DNA of 44,003 nt from Acidobacteriota bacterium (GCA_021791875.1 JAJYVU010000026.1:1-44003); one strand, 5' to 3'; shown: positions 1-9,124, numbered from the stretch's first letter. Numbers and translations: made by a program. The notes: a model not told the origin generated them from the sequence alone.

Positions 1-152
1 CCGCCCTTCTTTGGCTCCAACTACGCTTTGACAACGCAGTTATGCCATGAAATGACGGCCTTTCCAATCACTTTTCTTCATTCCACCCGCCGCTCTCGAC
101 AACTTGCCTGTGAGAAATGAGGGTTAGAGGAAGAGTAAATGCAAGGAAATCA

Positions 153-186
153 ATGCCAAGTCCCGCGCGGGGGCGGGACTTGGCAT
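153..186 (-). terminator. Hairpin downstream of clpX
   Basis: A perfect 13-bp inverted repeat (arms 153-165 and 174-186, 8-nt loop) lies 34 bases beyond the clpX stop on the minus strand. The following minus-strand bases are moderately T-rich (TTGATTTCCTTG), so it is probably the end of the tig-clpP-clpX transcript. Bases 1-152 hold no gene I can support. Confidence 0.65.
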
Positions 187-219
187 GACGGAGACGACGA
201 TCTGGGAGTTGGCGGGAGA

Positions 220-1500
220 TCAGCCGGCTTTGTCTAGGAGGCTGAGGGAGAGGTCGCGTCGCTTGACCATTTCCGCCGAAATGACAAGCTCACTGACACG
301 CTTATTGCTGGGCAGGTGGTACATGAGGTCGAGCATGAGCTCTTCGAGGATCATGCGGAGGCCGCGTGCGCCGACTTTGCGGTCGAGAGCCTCGAGGGCG
401 ATGGCGTGGGCGGCTTCATCGGAGAAGACGAGGCTGACGCCTTCGAACTCGAAGAGCTTTTGATACTGCTTGAGGATGGCGTTGCGGGGCTTGGTGAGGA
501 TTTCGACCAGTGCCGCTTCGTCCAGCTCATCGAGGATTCCGATGACGGGCAGGCGCCCGACGAATTCGGGAATGAGGCCGTAGCGGATGAGATCCTGCGG
601 TTCGGCGAGGCGGAGGAGTTCAGCATCGCGCTGTGGCCGGACGGGCTGGCCGTCTTCCCGCTGCTCGTTTTCCGCAATGGCCTTGAAGCCGAGGGCTTTT
701 TTGCCGACGCGGCGGCCGACAACGCGCTCGAGGCCGACGAAGGCGCCACCACAGATAAAGAGGATATTGGTGGTGTCGACGGCGGTGAATTCCTGATGGG
801 GATGCTTGCGGCCACCCTGCGGGGGGACGTTGGCGACGGTGCCTTCTAGAATCTTGAGCAGGGCCTGCTGAACACCCTCGCCGGAGACATCGCGGGTAAT
901 GGAGGGGTTTTCGTCCTTGCGGCCGATTTTGTCGATTTCGTCGATGTAGATGATGCCGGTCTGGGCACGGGCGACGTCGCCGTCGGCTGCCTGAAGGAGC
1001 TTGAGAATGATGTTTTCAACGTCTTCGCCGACGTAGCCGGCCTCGGTGAGGGTGGTGGCGTCGACGATGGCGAAGGGGACATCGAGCATCTTGGCGAGGG
1101 TGTGAGCCAGCAGGGTCTTGCCGCTGCCGGTGGGTCCGACGAGCAGAATGTTGGACTTAGCGAGTTCGACATCGTTGCCGCGCATGCGGTTCATCTGGAT
1201 GCGCTTGTAGTGGTTGTAGACGGCGACGGCGAGCTTCTTCTTGGTCTGGTCCTGTCCGATGACGTATTCGTCGAGAAAAGCCTTGACCTCGAGCGGTTTG
1301 GGGAGCTGGGTGGGTGGTGCACCCGCGGGGGTCTCGACGCGGTCATCCTCAAGGATGGAGTTGCAGACGGCTACGCACTCGTCGCAGATATATGCGCGTG
1401 GGTAGTCGCTGGGCGAGGAGATGAGCTTGGCCACGGCATCCTGGGATTTGTGGCAAAAAGAACAGCGGAGGGTGTCGTCCGAGCCGGTGCGCGTCTTCAT
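220..1500 (-). CDS. clpX: ATP-dependent Clp protease ATP-binding subunit ClpX
   Basis: AAA+ unfoldase that recognises tagged substrates and threads them into ClpP in the cytoplasm. The 426-aa length is normal for the family. The N-terminal zinc-binding domain has four cysteines (C13, C16, C39, C42). Walker A GPTGSGKT lies near residues 122-129, Walker B reads [10 protein letters not shown], and the GRKHPHQ substrate loop is present. The KKALGF segment corresponds to the ClpP-docking loop, followed by the sensor region and the C-terminal small domain (GARGLR). The ATG is preceded by AGGA. It lies 54 bases after clpP, in the order tig-clpP-clpX, the classic arrangement, which suggests co-transcription from upstream of tig. 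Confidence 0.98.
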   Translation of the reverse strand: MKTRTGSDDTLRCSFCHKSQDAVAKLISSPSDYPRAYICDECVAVCNSILEDDRVETPAGAPPTQLPKPLEVKAFLDEYVIGQDQTKKKLAVAVYNHYKRIQMNRMRGNDVELAKSNILLVGPTGSGKTLLAHTLAKMLDVPFAIVDATTLTEAGYVGEDVENIILKLLQAADGDVARAQTGIIYIDEIDKIGRKDENPSITRDVSGEGVQQALLKILEGTVANVPPQGGRKHPHQEFTAVDTTNILFICGGAFVGLERVVGRRVGKKALGFKAIAENEQREDGQPVRPQRDAELLRLAEPQDLIRYGLIPEFVGRLPVIGILDELDEAALVEILTKPRNAILKQYQKLFEFEGVSLVFSDEAAHAIALEALDRKVGARGLRMILEELMLDLMYHLPSNKRVSELVISAEMVKRRDLSLSLLDKAG

Positions 1501-1554
1501 TTTCCTGATGCTCCTTGGAAATCGACCAAAGCCTGAGGAACGGTGGGGGGAACC

Positions 1555-2145
1555 CTAGACGCGCGGCCGGTCGATAATGTCGTCAATGATGCCATATTCC
1601 TTGGCCTGGGGCGCATTCATAATAAAGTCGCGCTCCACGTCGCGCTCGATGCGCTCAAGGGTCTGCCCGGTGTGCTTAGACATAAGCTTATTCGTAATCT
1701 CACGAATGCGCAAAATCTCCCGGGCATGAATATCGATGTCGGTAGCCTGACCAGATAACCCCCCCATAGAGGGCTGATGAATGAGGATTCGGGAATTGGG
1801 CAGGGCAAAACGCTTTCCGGCAGTGCCGGACATGAGGAGAAATGCGCCCATGCTGGCGGCCTGGCCTATGCAGTAGGTGACGACATCGTTCTTGATGAAC
1901 TGCATGGTGTCGTAAATGGCGAGACCGGCGGTGATGGAGCCGCCGGGCGAGTTGATGTAGAGCTGGATATCCTTATCGGGGTCTTCTGCGGACAGGAAAA
2001 GCAACTGGGCGATGATCAGATTGGCGATCTGGTCGTCGATGGGAGTACCGAGGAAGATGATGTTATCGCGCAGCAGACGGGAGTAGATATCGTAGGCGCG
2101 CTCGCCGCGATTCGTCTGCTCGATGACCATAGGTACAAGTGCCAT
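1555..2145 (-). CDS. clpP: ATP-dependent Clp protease proteolytic subunit ClpP
   Basis: Serine protease subunit that forms the tetradecameric barrel and works with ClpX, encoded next to it. The 196-aa product has the catalytic serine in GQAASMG (S98), the histidine in LIHQPSMGG (H123), and the aspartate in the IERDVERD motif near residue 169. The oxyanion segment NSPGGS is intact. There is almost no propeptide, so the N-terminus should need little processing. It sits between trigger factor (98-base gap) and clpX (54-base gap). I see no strong Shine-Dalgarno sequence before the ATG. Confidence 0.98.
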   Translation of the reverse strand: MALVPMVIEQTNRGERAYDIYSRLLRDNIIFLGTPIDDQIANLIIAQLLFLSAEDPDKDIQLYINSPGGSITAGLAIYDTMQFIKNDVVTYCIGQAASMGAFLLMSGTAGKRFALPNSRILIHQPSMGGLSGQATDIDIHAREILRIREITNKLMSKHTGQTLERIERDVERDFIMNAPQAKEYGIIDDIIDRPRV

Positions 2146-2243
2146 GGATTTCTGTCCGTTCCTCGAAGCCAGAAAGCTTCGGTGCTGGTAAAGAGTTGAT
2201 GGCCGGCGCGACGAAAAGGTCGCGCACGGCCGAGATTTCCTAC

Positions 2244-3650
2244 TTAACTTAGTCTGTCAACCAGCAACTTTCCGGCCTTTTCGCGCCGGATTTGTTCCCG
2301 GATTCTAACGAGGTTGCCCTCGCTGGTCAAACGATGGCGAAGGGCATCGACGGGTTCCTGAGTCTGCATGGAGAGCAGGAAAAGCTGTTCGTTGAGCTCA
2401 TCCTCAGAGACCTCGATTTTTTCTTCGTCGGCGATGCGATCGAGAATGAGCATTCCCTTGACTTCAGCGACGGCGGAGTCGCGCTGAGCGGCGCGGAGCC
2501 GGGTGAAGTCGAGCTTGCGCATATCTTCGGTGCGCATGCCCTGTGCGGCGAGCGCTCGCAGGCCGCGGTCGAGGCGGGCGTCGACCTGATTCTGGACCAT
2601 CGATTCGGGGACTTGAACTTCGTAGCGAGCGGAGAGCGCTTCGACGAGCTTGTCGCGGGTTTCGGCCTCGACACGGCGGGCTTTTTCCGACGCCATGTGC
2701 TCGCGGAGTTTTTGCTTGAATTCGTCGAAGGACTGGTAGTCGCCGAGTTCCTTGGCGAATTCGTCATTGAGTTCGGGCTGGACGCGCTTTTTGATGCCAT
2801 TGACGGTGACATCATAGGCTACGGTCTTACCGGCGAGGCGCCTTTCGCCAAAGTCCTCGGGGTAGTCGACCTCGAACTTGAGCTCCTGGCCGGGTTTTGC
2901 GCCGCGCAGGCTTTCATTGAAGGCAGGCAGAGTATTGGAGCCACCGACTTCGACGAGGACGTCCTGACCTTCGATGGGCTGGGCCGGGGATTCGGATTCA
3001 GTTTCGGGTTCGGGGGAGTGGAGTTCGCCCTTGAAGGTGATCTGGGCGAAGTCGCCGTCGGCGAGGGTGCGGTCTTCAGTGACGGGCTCCATGGTGGAGC
3101 GGGAATCGATGATGCGCTTCAGTTCTTGGTCGAATTCAGCGTCAGTCAGCGCGGTGTCGGGCTTTTCGACTTTGACATCCTGGTACCCCTCCACGGAGAA
3201 GGACGGCAGTACTTCAAAAACAGCCTTGAAGCGAAGGGGTTCGCCGTCGTGCAGATGAAGGTCAGTGACCTGAGGCTGGGAGACGGGCTGAAGATTTTGC
3301 TGCTCAATGGCGGTGCGGAAGTGGGTGGGGATGATGGTCTCGACAACATCCTGCTGGATGCTATCGTGGAAGCGCCCGCGAATGAGGGACTCGGGCACTT
3401 TGCCGACGCGGAAGCCGGGGATGCGGGCCTGTTTCTGGTATCGCTTGACGACGGCACGGAAGGCCTTGCCGACTTCGTCAGCGGGAATTTCGATTTCGAC
3501 TTCGCGGGTGCAGGCCGGATTCAGGGTAGGGCCGTGCGGATGGTCGTGTTCGTGGTCATGATCGTGGCCGTCATGTTCGTGATGCTGCTCGGCAGCGATG
3601 GATTCTTCCTGAGGACTCTGGTGATTGTCGATGGTATCTGTCGCAGTCAA
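2244..3650 (-). CDS. tig: Trigger factor with His-rich N-terminal extension
   Basis: Ribosome-associated chaperone with peptidyl-prolyl isomerase activity that meets nascent chains at the exit tunnel. The 468-aa product has the N-terminal ribosome-binding domain (from about residue 45, with an [10 protein letters not shown] version of the GFRxGKxP loop), a central FKBP-like domain and a C-terminal helical domain. It is odd in carrying about 40 extra residues at the N-terminus, with nine histidines between residues 23 and 39 alternating with Asp and Glu, which is a likely metal-binding tail. The start is TTG, with GGAAGG six bases upstream (3657-3662). It is the first gene of the tig-clpP-clpX group. 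Confidence 0.96.
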   Translation of the reverse strand: MTATDTIDNHQSPQEESIAAEQHHEHDGHDHDHEHDHPHGPTLNPACTREVEIEIPADEVGKAFRAVVKRYQKQARIPGFRVGKVPESLIRGRFHDSIQQDVVETIIPTHFRTAIEQQNLQPVSQPQVTDLHLHDGEPLRFKAVFEVLPSFSVEGYQDVKVEKPDTALTDAEFDQELKRIIDSRSTMEPVTEDRTLADGDFAQITFKGELHSPEPETESESPAQPIEGQDVLVEVGGSNTLPAFNESLRGAKPGQELKFEVDYPEDFGERRLAGKTVAYDVTVNGIKKRVQPELNDEFAKELGDYQSFDEFKQKLREHMASEKARRVEAETRDKLVEALSARYEVQVPESMVQNQVDARLDRGLRALAAQGMRTEDMRKLDFTRLRAAQRDSAVAEVKGMLILDRIADEEKIEVSEDELNEQLFLLSMQTQEPVDALRHRLTSEGNLVRIREQIRREKAGKLLVDRLS

Positions 3651-3952
3651 CGTGTGCCTTCCAAGTGATTGTCGCCGATAAGGAGTTGGTCACTCGACGC
3701 CGCGAGGAAACAGGGCGGGCGAGAACAGAAATGGCGACCTGCTTTATGGTACGGAGGCAACGTGGCAAGGGTCAAACGCGGTGGAGGGAAAGGGAGGAAC
3801 AGGAGTGCGTCCGGGAAGGACCGCGGTGCAGGTTCCGGCCATCTGAAGGAGAATAAAAGCTCTGCCGATGAGGCCCGGGAGGCAGATCAGTGTTCGATGA
3901 ATGATTTCGCGAACGTATAAGTTGGAATTATCCGGCGGGAATAGGAGCCATC
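3651..3952. promoter_or_regulatory. Divergent intergenic region, tig / antiporter
   Basis: This 302-base gap separates two divergent genes and must hold promoters for both. It contains the trigger-factor ribosome site (3657-3662) and the antiporter ribosome site AGGAG (3943-3947, five bases before the TTG). I see no convincing gene, long repeat or strong consensus promoter in it. Confidence 0.4.
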
Positions 3953-5212
3953 TTGAATCTGACGCTTTTCTTCGGGCTGCTGGGAGGGTTGCTGGTGCTG
4001 GCCTTTCTTGCGAACCTGCTGGCGCGCAAGACAGGGATTCCTGACGTACTGGTGCTGATGGGAACCGGTGTACTGCTGGGACCGGGCCTGCACCTGATGA
4101 ACCTGACAAAGTATCAAGGGCTGAGGGAGGGTTTCGGAACCCTGGCGCTGATCCTGATTCTGCTGGAAGCCGGGCTGGATCTGGATCTGCGGCAGATGCT
4201 GCGGTTTTTCCCTGCGGGGATTGTGCTGGCGGTGATGAGCTACCTGCTTTGCCTGGTGCTGGTTGGCGTGGCGGTGCACGAGTTGATGGGGCTTCCGTGG
4301 AAGGCATCGCTGATCGTGGCGGCGGTGCTGGGGGGTGTGAGCGCATCGGTGTCACTGCCGGTGATGCAGACGATGCGGCTGCGGCCGGGTCTGAAGATGA
4401 TTCTGACGGTCGAGGGGGCGATGGCCGATATTCTTTCGGTTCTGACCGTGACCGGTTTATTGAATGCACCGGCCGGGACGGTGCCCGTGGCGATGCTGAT
4501 ACGAGGCTTTGCGGTGAAGCTTTCGATCAGCCTGGCGCTGGGAGTTGTGGCCGGAGTGGGTTGGGCATTTCTGCTGCCGCGTCTCTCTGACCGACGCTTC
4601 TGGCAGGTGCTGACCTTTGGCGCGGTGCTGGTGCTGTTTGCCGTGACGGACGCGGCCGGCGGCGGGGATTTGCTGGCGGTGCTGATTTTCGGCCTGGCGC
4701 TTTCCAATTTGCCGCTGGCTCGGCATTACCTCAGCGCCGGGTTGGGAATGCAGGCAGGCGCGGAGCAAGCCGGCGCCGAGCAGGCCGGCCTGCTGGCGTT
4801 TCACGCGGAGCTGAGCTTCCTAGTACGGACGTTTTTCTTTGTGCTGGTGGGAATGGACATCCGGTTCGAGGGATTTGTGAGCGAATGGCTTCCGATTCTG
4901 GTGATCTTCGCGGCGATCCTGGTGGCGCGGTTGCTGTCCATCGTGATGAGCGGTCTGCTGTGGCCAGATGCGCACCGATTGGAGCGGGAGCTTGCCTTCT
5001 GGATGCATCCGCGAGGACTGATTACGGTGGTGCTGGCGCTGCGGGTGGTGCATGTTCGGGGACCGTCGTGGAATTTTCTGGTGGATCTTGCGTTTGCCAT
5101 GCTGCTGTTGAGCGGGGCGGGCATGACGATCGGGGCGATTCGGGGCAAACGGATGCGCGAACTCAAAGAGCTGAAGGACGGCACTGCCGAGGTTTCGACG
5201 GGCGGGAGTTGA
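3953..5212 (+). CDS. Cation:proton antiporter (NhaP/Kef-like)
   Basis: Integral inner-membrane monovalent cation/H+ exchanger, probably for Na+ or K+ and pH homeostasis. The 419-aa product has about 12 hydrophobic segments. The GTLALILILLEAGLDLDL region matches the family's conserved acidic segment. The VEGAMAD segment occupies the place of the usual E-S-x-x-N-D motif, with alanine replacing the asparagine. The C-terminal HPRGLITVVLALRV segment matches the conserved last transporter helices. A short tandem QAGAE repeat lies in a loop near residue 265. No TrkA or RCK domain is attached. The start is TTG with AGGAG five bases upstream. It is a monocistronic unit by spacing, and its exact ion specificity cannot be read from the sequence. 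Confidence 0.88.
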   Translation: MNLTLFFGLLGGLLVLAFLANLLARKTGIPDVLVLMGTGVLLGPGLHLMNLTKYQGLREGFGTLALILILLEAGLDLDLRQMLRFFPAGIVLAVMSYLLCLVLVGVAVHELMGLPWKASLIVAAVLGGVSASVSLPVMQTMRLRPGLKMILTVEGAMADILSVLTVTGLLNAPAGTVPVAMLIRGFAVKLSISLALGVVAGVGWAFLLPRLSDRRFWQVLTFGAVLVLFAVTDAAGGGDLLAVLIFGLALSNLPLARHYLSAGLGMQAGAEQAGAEQAGLLAFHAELSFLVRTFFFVLVGMDIRFEGFVSEWLPILVIFAAILVARLLSIVMSGLLWPDAHRLERELAFWMHPRGLITVVLALRVVHVRGPSWNFLVDLAFAMLLLSGAGMTIGAIRGKRMRELKELKDGTAEVSTGGS

Positions 5213-5217
5213 GAGGT

Positions 5218-5460
5218 TCATTCGAGGGCAGGCAAGGCAACCTCCAGAGTGCGCAGGCGGGAAGGGTCGGCGATGACGTCGATTTCCGCGATTTTGCCGT
5301 TGAGAAGCGTGAAGCGCAGGGCGCGGAAGAGACGTCCGCGCGGCGCAATGACGACGCCGGCCGCACCGTCGATGAGAGCAGGGCGAGCGAAGACCGCGTC
5401 GCGGGCGAAGGTGATGGCCTGCCTGGCCCAGTGTTCGGCTCCGCGAAGTTCGGTTGCCGC
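5218..5460 (-). pseudogene. 3' remnant of ECF41/SigJ-type sigma factor gene
   Basis: About 80 codons on the minus strand match the C-terminal SnoaL-like extension of ECF41/SigJ sigma factors: LRGAEHWARQ, then RPALIDGAAGVVIAPRGR, then KIAEIDVIADPSRL just before the stop. The sigma-2 and sigma-4 DNA-binding regions are absent. The open frame continues upstream to an ATG at 5736 (172 codons in total), but residues before about 5460 lose all resemblance and lie opposite a different gene remnant. I read it as a dead 3' fragment. ECF41 genes usually sit beside carboxymuconolactone decarboxylase, oxidoreductase or epimerase genes, and a decarboxylase fragment follows directly. Confidence 0.7.
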
Positions 5461-5481
5461 AGGGGGAAGGCCGGCTGCGAG

Positions 5482-5679
5482 ATCGGCGTGCCCGACGATG
5501 TGTGGGATGAGGCTGCGCGGCACTATGACGAACAGGCGCTGGCGATACTGGTGTTTTCCATTGCCATGATCAATTTCTTCAATCGCGTGAACATTGCGAC
5601 GCGGCAGGTAGCGGGCGAGTGGGTGAACTCCGCGGAGGCGAAGGCGTGGCGCAAGCAGCAGGAGGCAGTGGCGAGCTGA
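5482..5679 (+). pseudogene. 3' remnant of carboxymuconolactone decarboxylase-family gene
   Basis: Sixty-five codons on the plus strand resemble the C-terminus of the carboxymuconolactone decarboxylase/AhpD-like family: IGVPDDVWDEAARHYDE, then IAMINFFNRVNIATRQVAGEW, then the stop. The N-terminal half, including the CxxC/histidine active-site helix of this family, is missing. The frame is open further upstream, but those codons are shadows of the sigma remnant and the antiporter. It abuts the sigma-factor remnant back to back, as if the 5' ends of two divergent genes had been deleted together. Confidence 0.65.
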
Positions 5680-5696
5680 AGGAGGGGATAGACGAT

Positions 5697-5721
5697 GCAG
5701 ACGGTGCGGGGCACCGTCTGC
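5697..5721. terminator. Perfect hairpin between convergent gene ends
   Basis: An 11-bp perfect inverted repeat (5697-5707 and 5711-5721, GGG loop) lies between the stop of the decarboxylase remnant (plus) and the stop of the SPFH-operon partner (minus). It has no T-tract on either side. It could be a bidirectional or factor-assisted terminator or an RNA-stabilising hairpin. Confidence 0.5.
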
Positions 5722-5735
5722 GTGCTGCCCGCGCA

Positions 5736-6287
5736 TCAGGCGGGTTGCAGAAGGATGGCGGCGCGCTGCCGGAGATTTTCCCGGATGGAGGTGAGGCCGT
5801 TCTCGATAGAGGACATTCTTTCGAGGATGACGGAGGCGGACTGGCCCTCCAGAATGGAGCGCAGCATTTCGCAGCGGCCGACGAGAAGTTCGTCCTGGGA
5901 GATGAGGGCCTGGAGGGTGGGAGCTTCTTTGCGATAGCGCTGGGTCATGCGGTCGTTCTCGGGGACGGGCTGCTCCTGCATGGCGGCTTCGAGGGCTCGG
6001 ATGGAGGCGGCGAGGCGCTCGATCTTCTGGGCCGAGGCGACCGCGGAGGCGTCAGGAAACGGATGCTGACGGCTGGGCGGCGGGAGGAATTCGCGACGGT
6101 AGTCGGATTCGGCGGTTTCGACCGAGGAGAGAGCCCGGCCGAGAAGCCAGGCCGCCTTGGCGCGGACGAGCTGGTCGTCCGCGCGTAGCTGATTTTCGAG
6201 GCGGTAGAAGTTGTAGCCCCATCCGTAGAAGAGGTTGGTCGCGATCTGACGGATGGGACCCGCGTCATAGAAGTCAAAGAGGGCCAT
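5736..6287 (-). CDS. Conserved hypothetical protein coupled to SPFH gene
   Basis: A 183-aa protein I cannot assign to a named family. It has no signal peptide or obvious membrane helix. Its first 35 residues are aromatic (GWGYNFYRLENQL) and the rest is charged and strongly helical, with heptad-like stretches near residues 85-110 and 140-175 that suggest a coiled coil. Its ATG overlaps the TAA of the SPFH gene by one base (TAATG), so the two are very probably translationally coupled and may act together. A perfect hairpin follows at 5697-5721. A membrane-complex adaptor or scaffold role is only a guess. Confidence 0.75.
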   Translation of the reverse strand: MALFDFYDAGPIRQIATNLFYGWGYNFYRLENQLRADDQLVRAKAAWLLGRALSSVETAESDYRREFLPPPSRQHPFPDASAVASAQKIERLAASIRALEAAMQEQPVPENDRMTQRYRKEAPTLQALISQDELLVGRCEMLRSILEGQSASVILERMSSIENGLTSIRENLRQRAAILLQPA

Positions 6288-7150
6288 TACTTGACCTCGG
6301 GCAGGGGTGGTATACGGTTGGCGGTGGTGCCGGTGTCCTTGCTGATGTCGTAGAAGCCGGTCGGTTGGCCGCCGATGGAGAAAGGGACTCCGGCGGCGGC
6401 GTTGGGCGCGGAGATGAGGCCGCGGTCGGCCATGCGGAGCGCAAGGTAGTAGCGAACGGCCTCAATGGGCGAAAGGCCCATGGCCTGCAGCGAGATGAGC
6501 TCACGCATGCGCTCGTCCTTGGGCATGATGAGGATTTTGAGATCGTTGAGGGTGATGCCGTAGATGCGGAGGAATTCGGTGAGGTGGTTTTTGACGAGTT
6601 CGCGGACTTCGCCGATGTGCTCGTTGATGTCCTCCATTTTGGTGACCTGGACGATCTGGTTGATGGACTGCTCGATGGCGGGGCCGGCGTAGTCGGCGAC
6701 TTCCTTTGTGTCAATGAAGTGGCCATTGAAGGGGAGGTGGGTAATGAGGTCGAGTGCGGCTTCCTTGCTGTCGACGTGGATGTAGTAGTCGACCTGGTAG
6801 GCCATTTCTGCCATTTCTTCGCTGGTGGCGATACCCTCACTGCGGAGCAGGAGCTTGGAGCGGTTGACGTAGATGACCTCATAAACCCATGGAGAATTGC
6901 CGCCGAAGAAGCCCTGGGCTATGGAACCGAGGAGAGGCTTGTCCGGAGTGGTGATGGCATACTGGCCGGTCTCGTAGACCTGGAGGACAGCGCCGCGGGA
7001 CTTGAGTACGCAGAAATGGTTGCTTTCAACGGTGAGCAGGGAGCCGGAGACGATGCTTTCGTCTGCAATTTTGACAGCGATATGCTTGGTACCAAGCATG
7101 TCAGTGCCGTCTGGTAGAAGCGAAGTGATGACCTGCCGTGCGATCGCCAT
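6287..7150 (-). CDS. SPFH/Band 7 domain protein (YdjI-like)
   Basis: The 287-aa protein resembles cytosolic or membrane-associated SPFH-domain proteins of the YdjI (virion core protein-like) group. It has a beta-rich SPFH core (about residues 20-190), an EEMAEMAYQVDYYIHVDS segment, a helical region (residues 180-235), and a C-terminal tail ending in a Pro-rich stretch. No transmembrane helix precedes the domain, unlike classic flotillin or HflK. I chose the ATG at 7150 because GAGGA lies 10 bases upstream and the conserved sequence begins there. The frame is open far upstream only because it runs antisense to the efflux gene. It is the first gene of a two-gene operon with the 183-aa protein. 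Confidence 0.75.
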   Translation of the reverse strand: MAIARQVITSLLPDGTDMLGTKHIAVKIADESIVSGSLLTVESNHFCVLKSRGAVLQVYETGQYAITTPDKPLLGSIAQGFFGGNSPWVYEVIYVNRSKLLLRSEGIATSEEMAEMAYQVDYYIHVDSKEAALDLITHLPFNGHFIDTKEVADYAGPAIEQSINQIVQVTKMEDINEHIGEVRELVKNHLTEFLRIYGITLNDLKILIMPKDERMRELISLQAMGLSPIEAVRYYLALRMADRGLISAPNAAAGVPFSIGGQPTGFYDISKDTGTTANRIPPLPEVK

Positions 7151-7528
7151 AAGATGAATGTCCTCTTCTGCGTTTGGAGTGAATATGGGGGACTTCTGGA
7201 CTTCGCGCAACAGGATACCTGACCCGCCGCCTTGCGGCCACCAGTGTGGAGATGAAAAACAGGCAAAATAAATGAAGGAGTGGCGTGAGGGGCCGACGCG
7301 GGAGCGAATTCGAGGCAAAGGCTGCATCCGAACCGAGTGGAACAGTATCCAATGGAAGTGTTTCGCTGAGAGTTTTCCGCCGAAACTATTTTCTATGGCG
7401 CGCATAGCCGCTGAAGGGTACGGATGTGCGCAGATTTTCCTAACGTAAACGCCGGACTGAGCACGGAACCGGGAATGCAAACCGGCGCAAACGCCTGACG
7501 AACGACCGAACGAAAAGATAAGAACTGA
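7151..7528. promoter_or_regulatory. Divergent intergenic region, SPFH operon / efflux gene
   Basis: This 378-base gap between divergent genes must carry both promoters. It contains the GAGGA ribosome site of the SPFH gene near 7161-7165. I see no gene, RNA structure or strong operator palindrome in it. The efflux gene has only a weak purine-rich site before its ATG. Confidence 0.35.
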
Positions 7529-9100
7529 ATGGCTGAGATTGAGTCGCAGACACCAGATACAGGAGGGGTGAATCCATGGCTGATTGCCGCTTCTGTGATG
7601 CTGGCGACATTCATGGAGGTGTTGGATACATCGATTGCGTCGGTGGCGCTGCCGTATATTGCGGGATCGCTTTCGGCGACGACCGATGAAGCCACCTGGG
7701 TGCTGACGAGCTACCTGGTGTCCAACGCCGTGATTCTGCCGGCGAGTAACTGGTTTGCGCTGCGGTTTGGGCGGAAGCGGTTTTTGATCACGTGCGTGAT
7801 CATTTTTACGATTTCGTCGTTTTTCTGCGGGATGGCGCCGACGCTTGGATTCATATTGATTGCGCGCGTGATTCAGGGCGCGGGCGGTGGGGCGCTGCAG
7901 CCGTTGTCGCAGTCGATTCTGATGGAGAGTTTTCCGCCCGCCAAGCGCGCGGCGGCCATGGCGGTGTTTGCCTTTGGCGTGGTGGTGGCGCCGGTGATTG
8001 GTCCGACGCTGGGCGGCTGGCTGACAGATACCTACAGCTGGCGGTATGCGTTCTACATCAACATTCCCGTGGGCATCCTGGCGGTGATCATGATCAGCCG
8101 CTTCGTACACGATCCGCATTATGTGCGGAAGGCGAATCCGGGCAAGTTCGACGGGATTGGTTTTGGCCTGCTGGCACTGTGGACCGGCACGCTGCAGATC
8201 ATGCTTGATAAGGGACAAGAGGCGGACTGGTTTGGCGCGGACTGGGTTCGCTGGACCTTTGCGGTGTTCACGATTGCATTTATATGGTTCGTCGTTCACT
8301 CGTGGCGGAAGGACAAGCCGCTGGTGAACCTGAAGACGTTCAAGGACTGGAATTTCGCGATTGGATGCACTCTGATTTTTGCGTTCGGCATCTGCATCTA
8401 TTCGATGATCACGGTGCTGCCTCTGTACTTCCAGGAGTTGCTGGGGTATACGGCGTTTTCGGCGGGGCTGGTGGTGTTTCCCAGAGGCGTGGGGTCGATT
8501 CTGGGCATGCCTGTGATCGGGCTGATCGGCAACAAGATCGATGCGCGGATACTGCTGACGTTTGGTTTCCTGGTGTTTACGGTGACGTCGCTGATTTTCG
8601 GCAATTCGAACCTGGAGATTGGTCCGACGACGCTGTTGTGGCCGATCGTCATCACCGGCTTTGCGCTGAGCTTTGTGTTTGTGCCGATTGCAACGGAGAC
8701 CTACGGAACGCTGCGCAACGAGCAGATGGGTAATGCGAGCGGCATCTTTAACCTGATGCGCAACGTGGGCGGATCGATTGGGATTTCACTGACGCAGACG
8801 GAACTGGTGCGGCGGAGCGACTTTCACCAGACGAACCTTACGAATTACCTGCCGATGGGGCAGACGTGGTTGCAGCAGAGACTGCATGCGTTGAACGGGT
8901 ATCTGTCGCGACAGACCAATCCCGCCGATGCGGCAGGGGCAGCGCAGGGGCAAATCTATGGGATGCTGCAGCAGCAATCGCTGCTGTGGGCGTTTATCGA
9001 TGTGTTTCGATGGACAGCGCTGTTGAGCGCCGCGTGCGTCATCCTGGTATGGTTCTTCAAGAAGGTGGCGCACGGGCGAGCGCCGGCGGGCGCGCATTGA
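7529..9100 (+). CDS. MFS efflux transporter, DHA2 (EmrB/QacA) family
   Basis: A 523-aa inner-membrane drug/proton antiporter with about 14 transmembrane helices. The first helix carries the DHA2 signature around FMEVLDTSIASVALPYIAG. Motif A (WFALRFGRKRF) follows helix 2. RVIQGAGGGALQPLSQ is the helix 4-5 region, and GVVVAPVIGPTLGGWLTD is antiporter motif C. In Gram-negative EmrAB or FarAB systems this protein works with a membrane-fusion partner and an outer-membrane channel, and neither is encoded here. It is therefore either an orphan or uses partners elsewhere. Its substrate cannot be deduced. Confidence 0.95.
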   Translation: MAEIESQTPDTGGVNPWLIAASVMLATFMEVLDTSIASVALPYIAGSLSATTDEATWVLTSYLVSNAVILPASNWFALRFGRKRFLITCVIIFTISSFFCGMAPTLGFILIARVIQGAGGGALQPLSQSILMESFPPAKRAAAMAVFAFGVVVAPVIGPTLGGWLTDTYSWRYAFYINIPVGILAVIMISRFVHDPHYVRKANPGKFDGIGFGLLALWTGTLQIMLDKGQEADWFGADWVRWTFAVFTIAFIWFVVHSWRKDKPLVNLKTFKDWNFAIGCTLIFAFGICIYSMITVLPLYFQELLGYTAFSAGLVVFPRGVGSILGMPVIGLIGNKIDARILLTFGFLVFTVTSLIFGNSNLEIGPTTLLWPIVITGFALSFVFVPIATETYGTLRNEQMGNASGIFNLMRNVGGSIGISLTQTELVRRSDFHQTNLTNYLPMGQTWLQQRLHALNGYLSRQTNPADAAGAAQGQIYGMLQQQSLLWAFIDVFRWTALLSAACVILVWFFKKVAHGRAPAGAH

Positions 9101-9124
9101 TGGTGCTGGCCGCGCGGGCACACG

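Noticed and set aside
153..186. Perfect inverted repeat as a possible transposon end or operator
   Set aside because: There is a single copy, close behind clpX, with T-rich bases on the minus-strand side; a terminator is the simpler reading.
2292..3668. Plus-strand 458-codon open frame opposite trigger factor
   Set aside because: It is an antisense shadow of a well-supported gene, a frequent effect of high GC, and shows no family motif.
5461..5736. Upstream part of the minus-strand 172-codon frame (5736 to 5218), whose ATG overlaps the stop of the 183-aa gene (TGATG)
   Set aside because: The overlap looks like operon coupling, but codons above 5460 resemble no sigma factor and lie opposite the decarboxylase remnant on the plus strand, so I take the frame as chance.
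7151..8299. Long minus-strand extension of the SPFH frame (670 codons in total)
   Set aside because: The extra part is antisense to the efflux gene, is rich in Arg, His and Pro as expected from a shadow frame, and the real start has a ribosome site at 7150.
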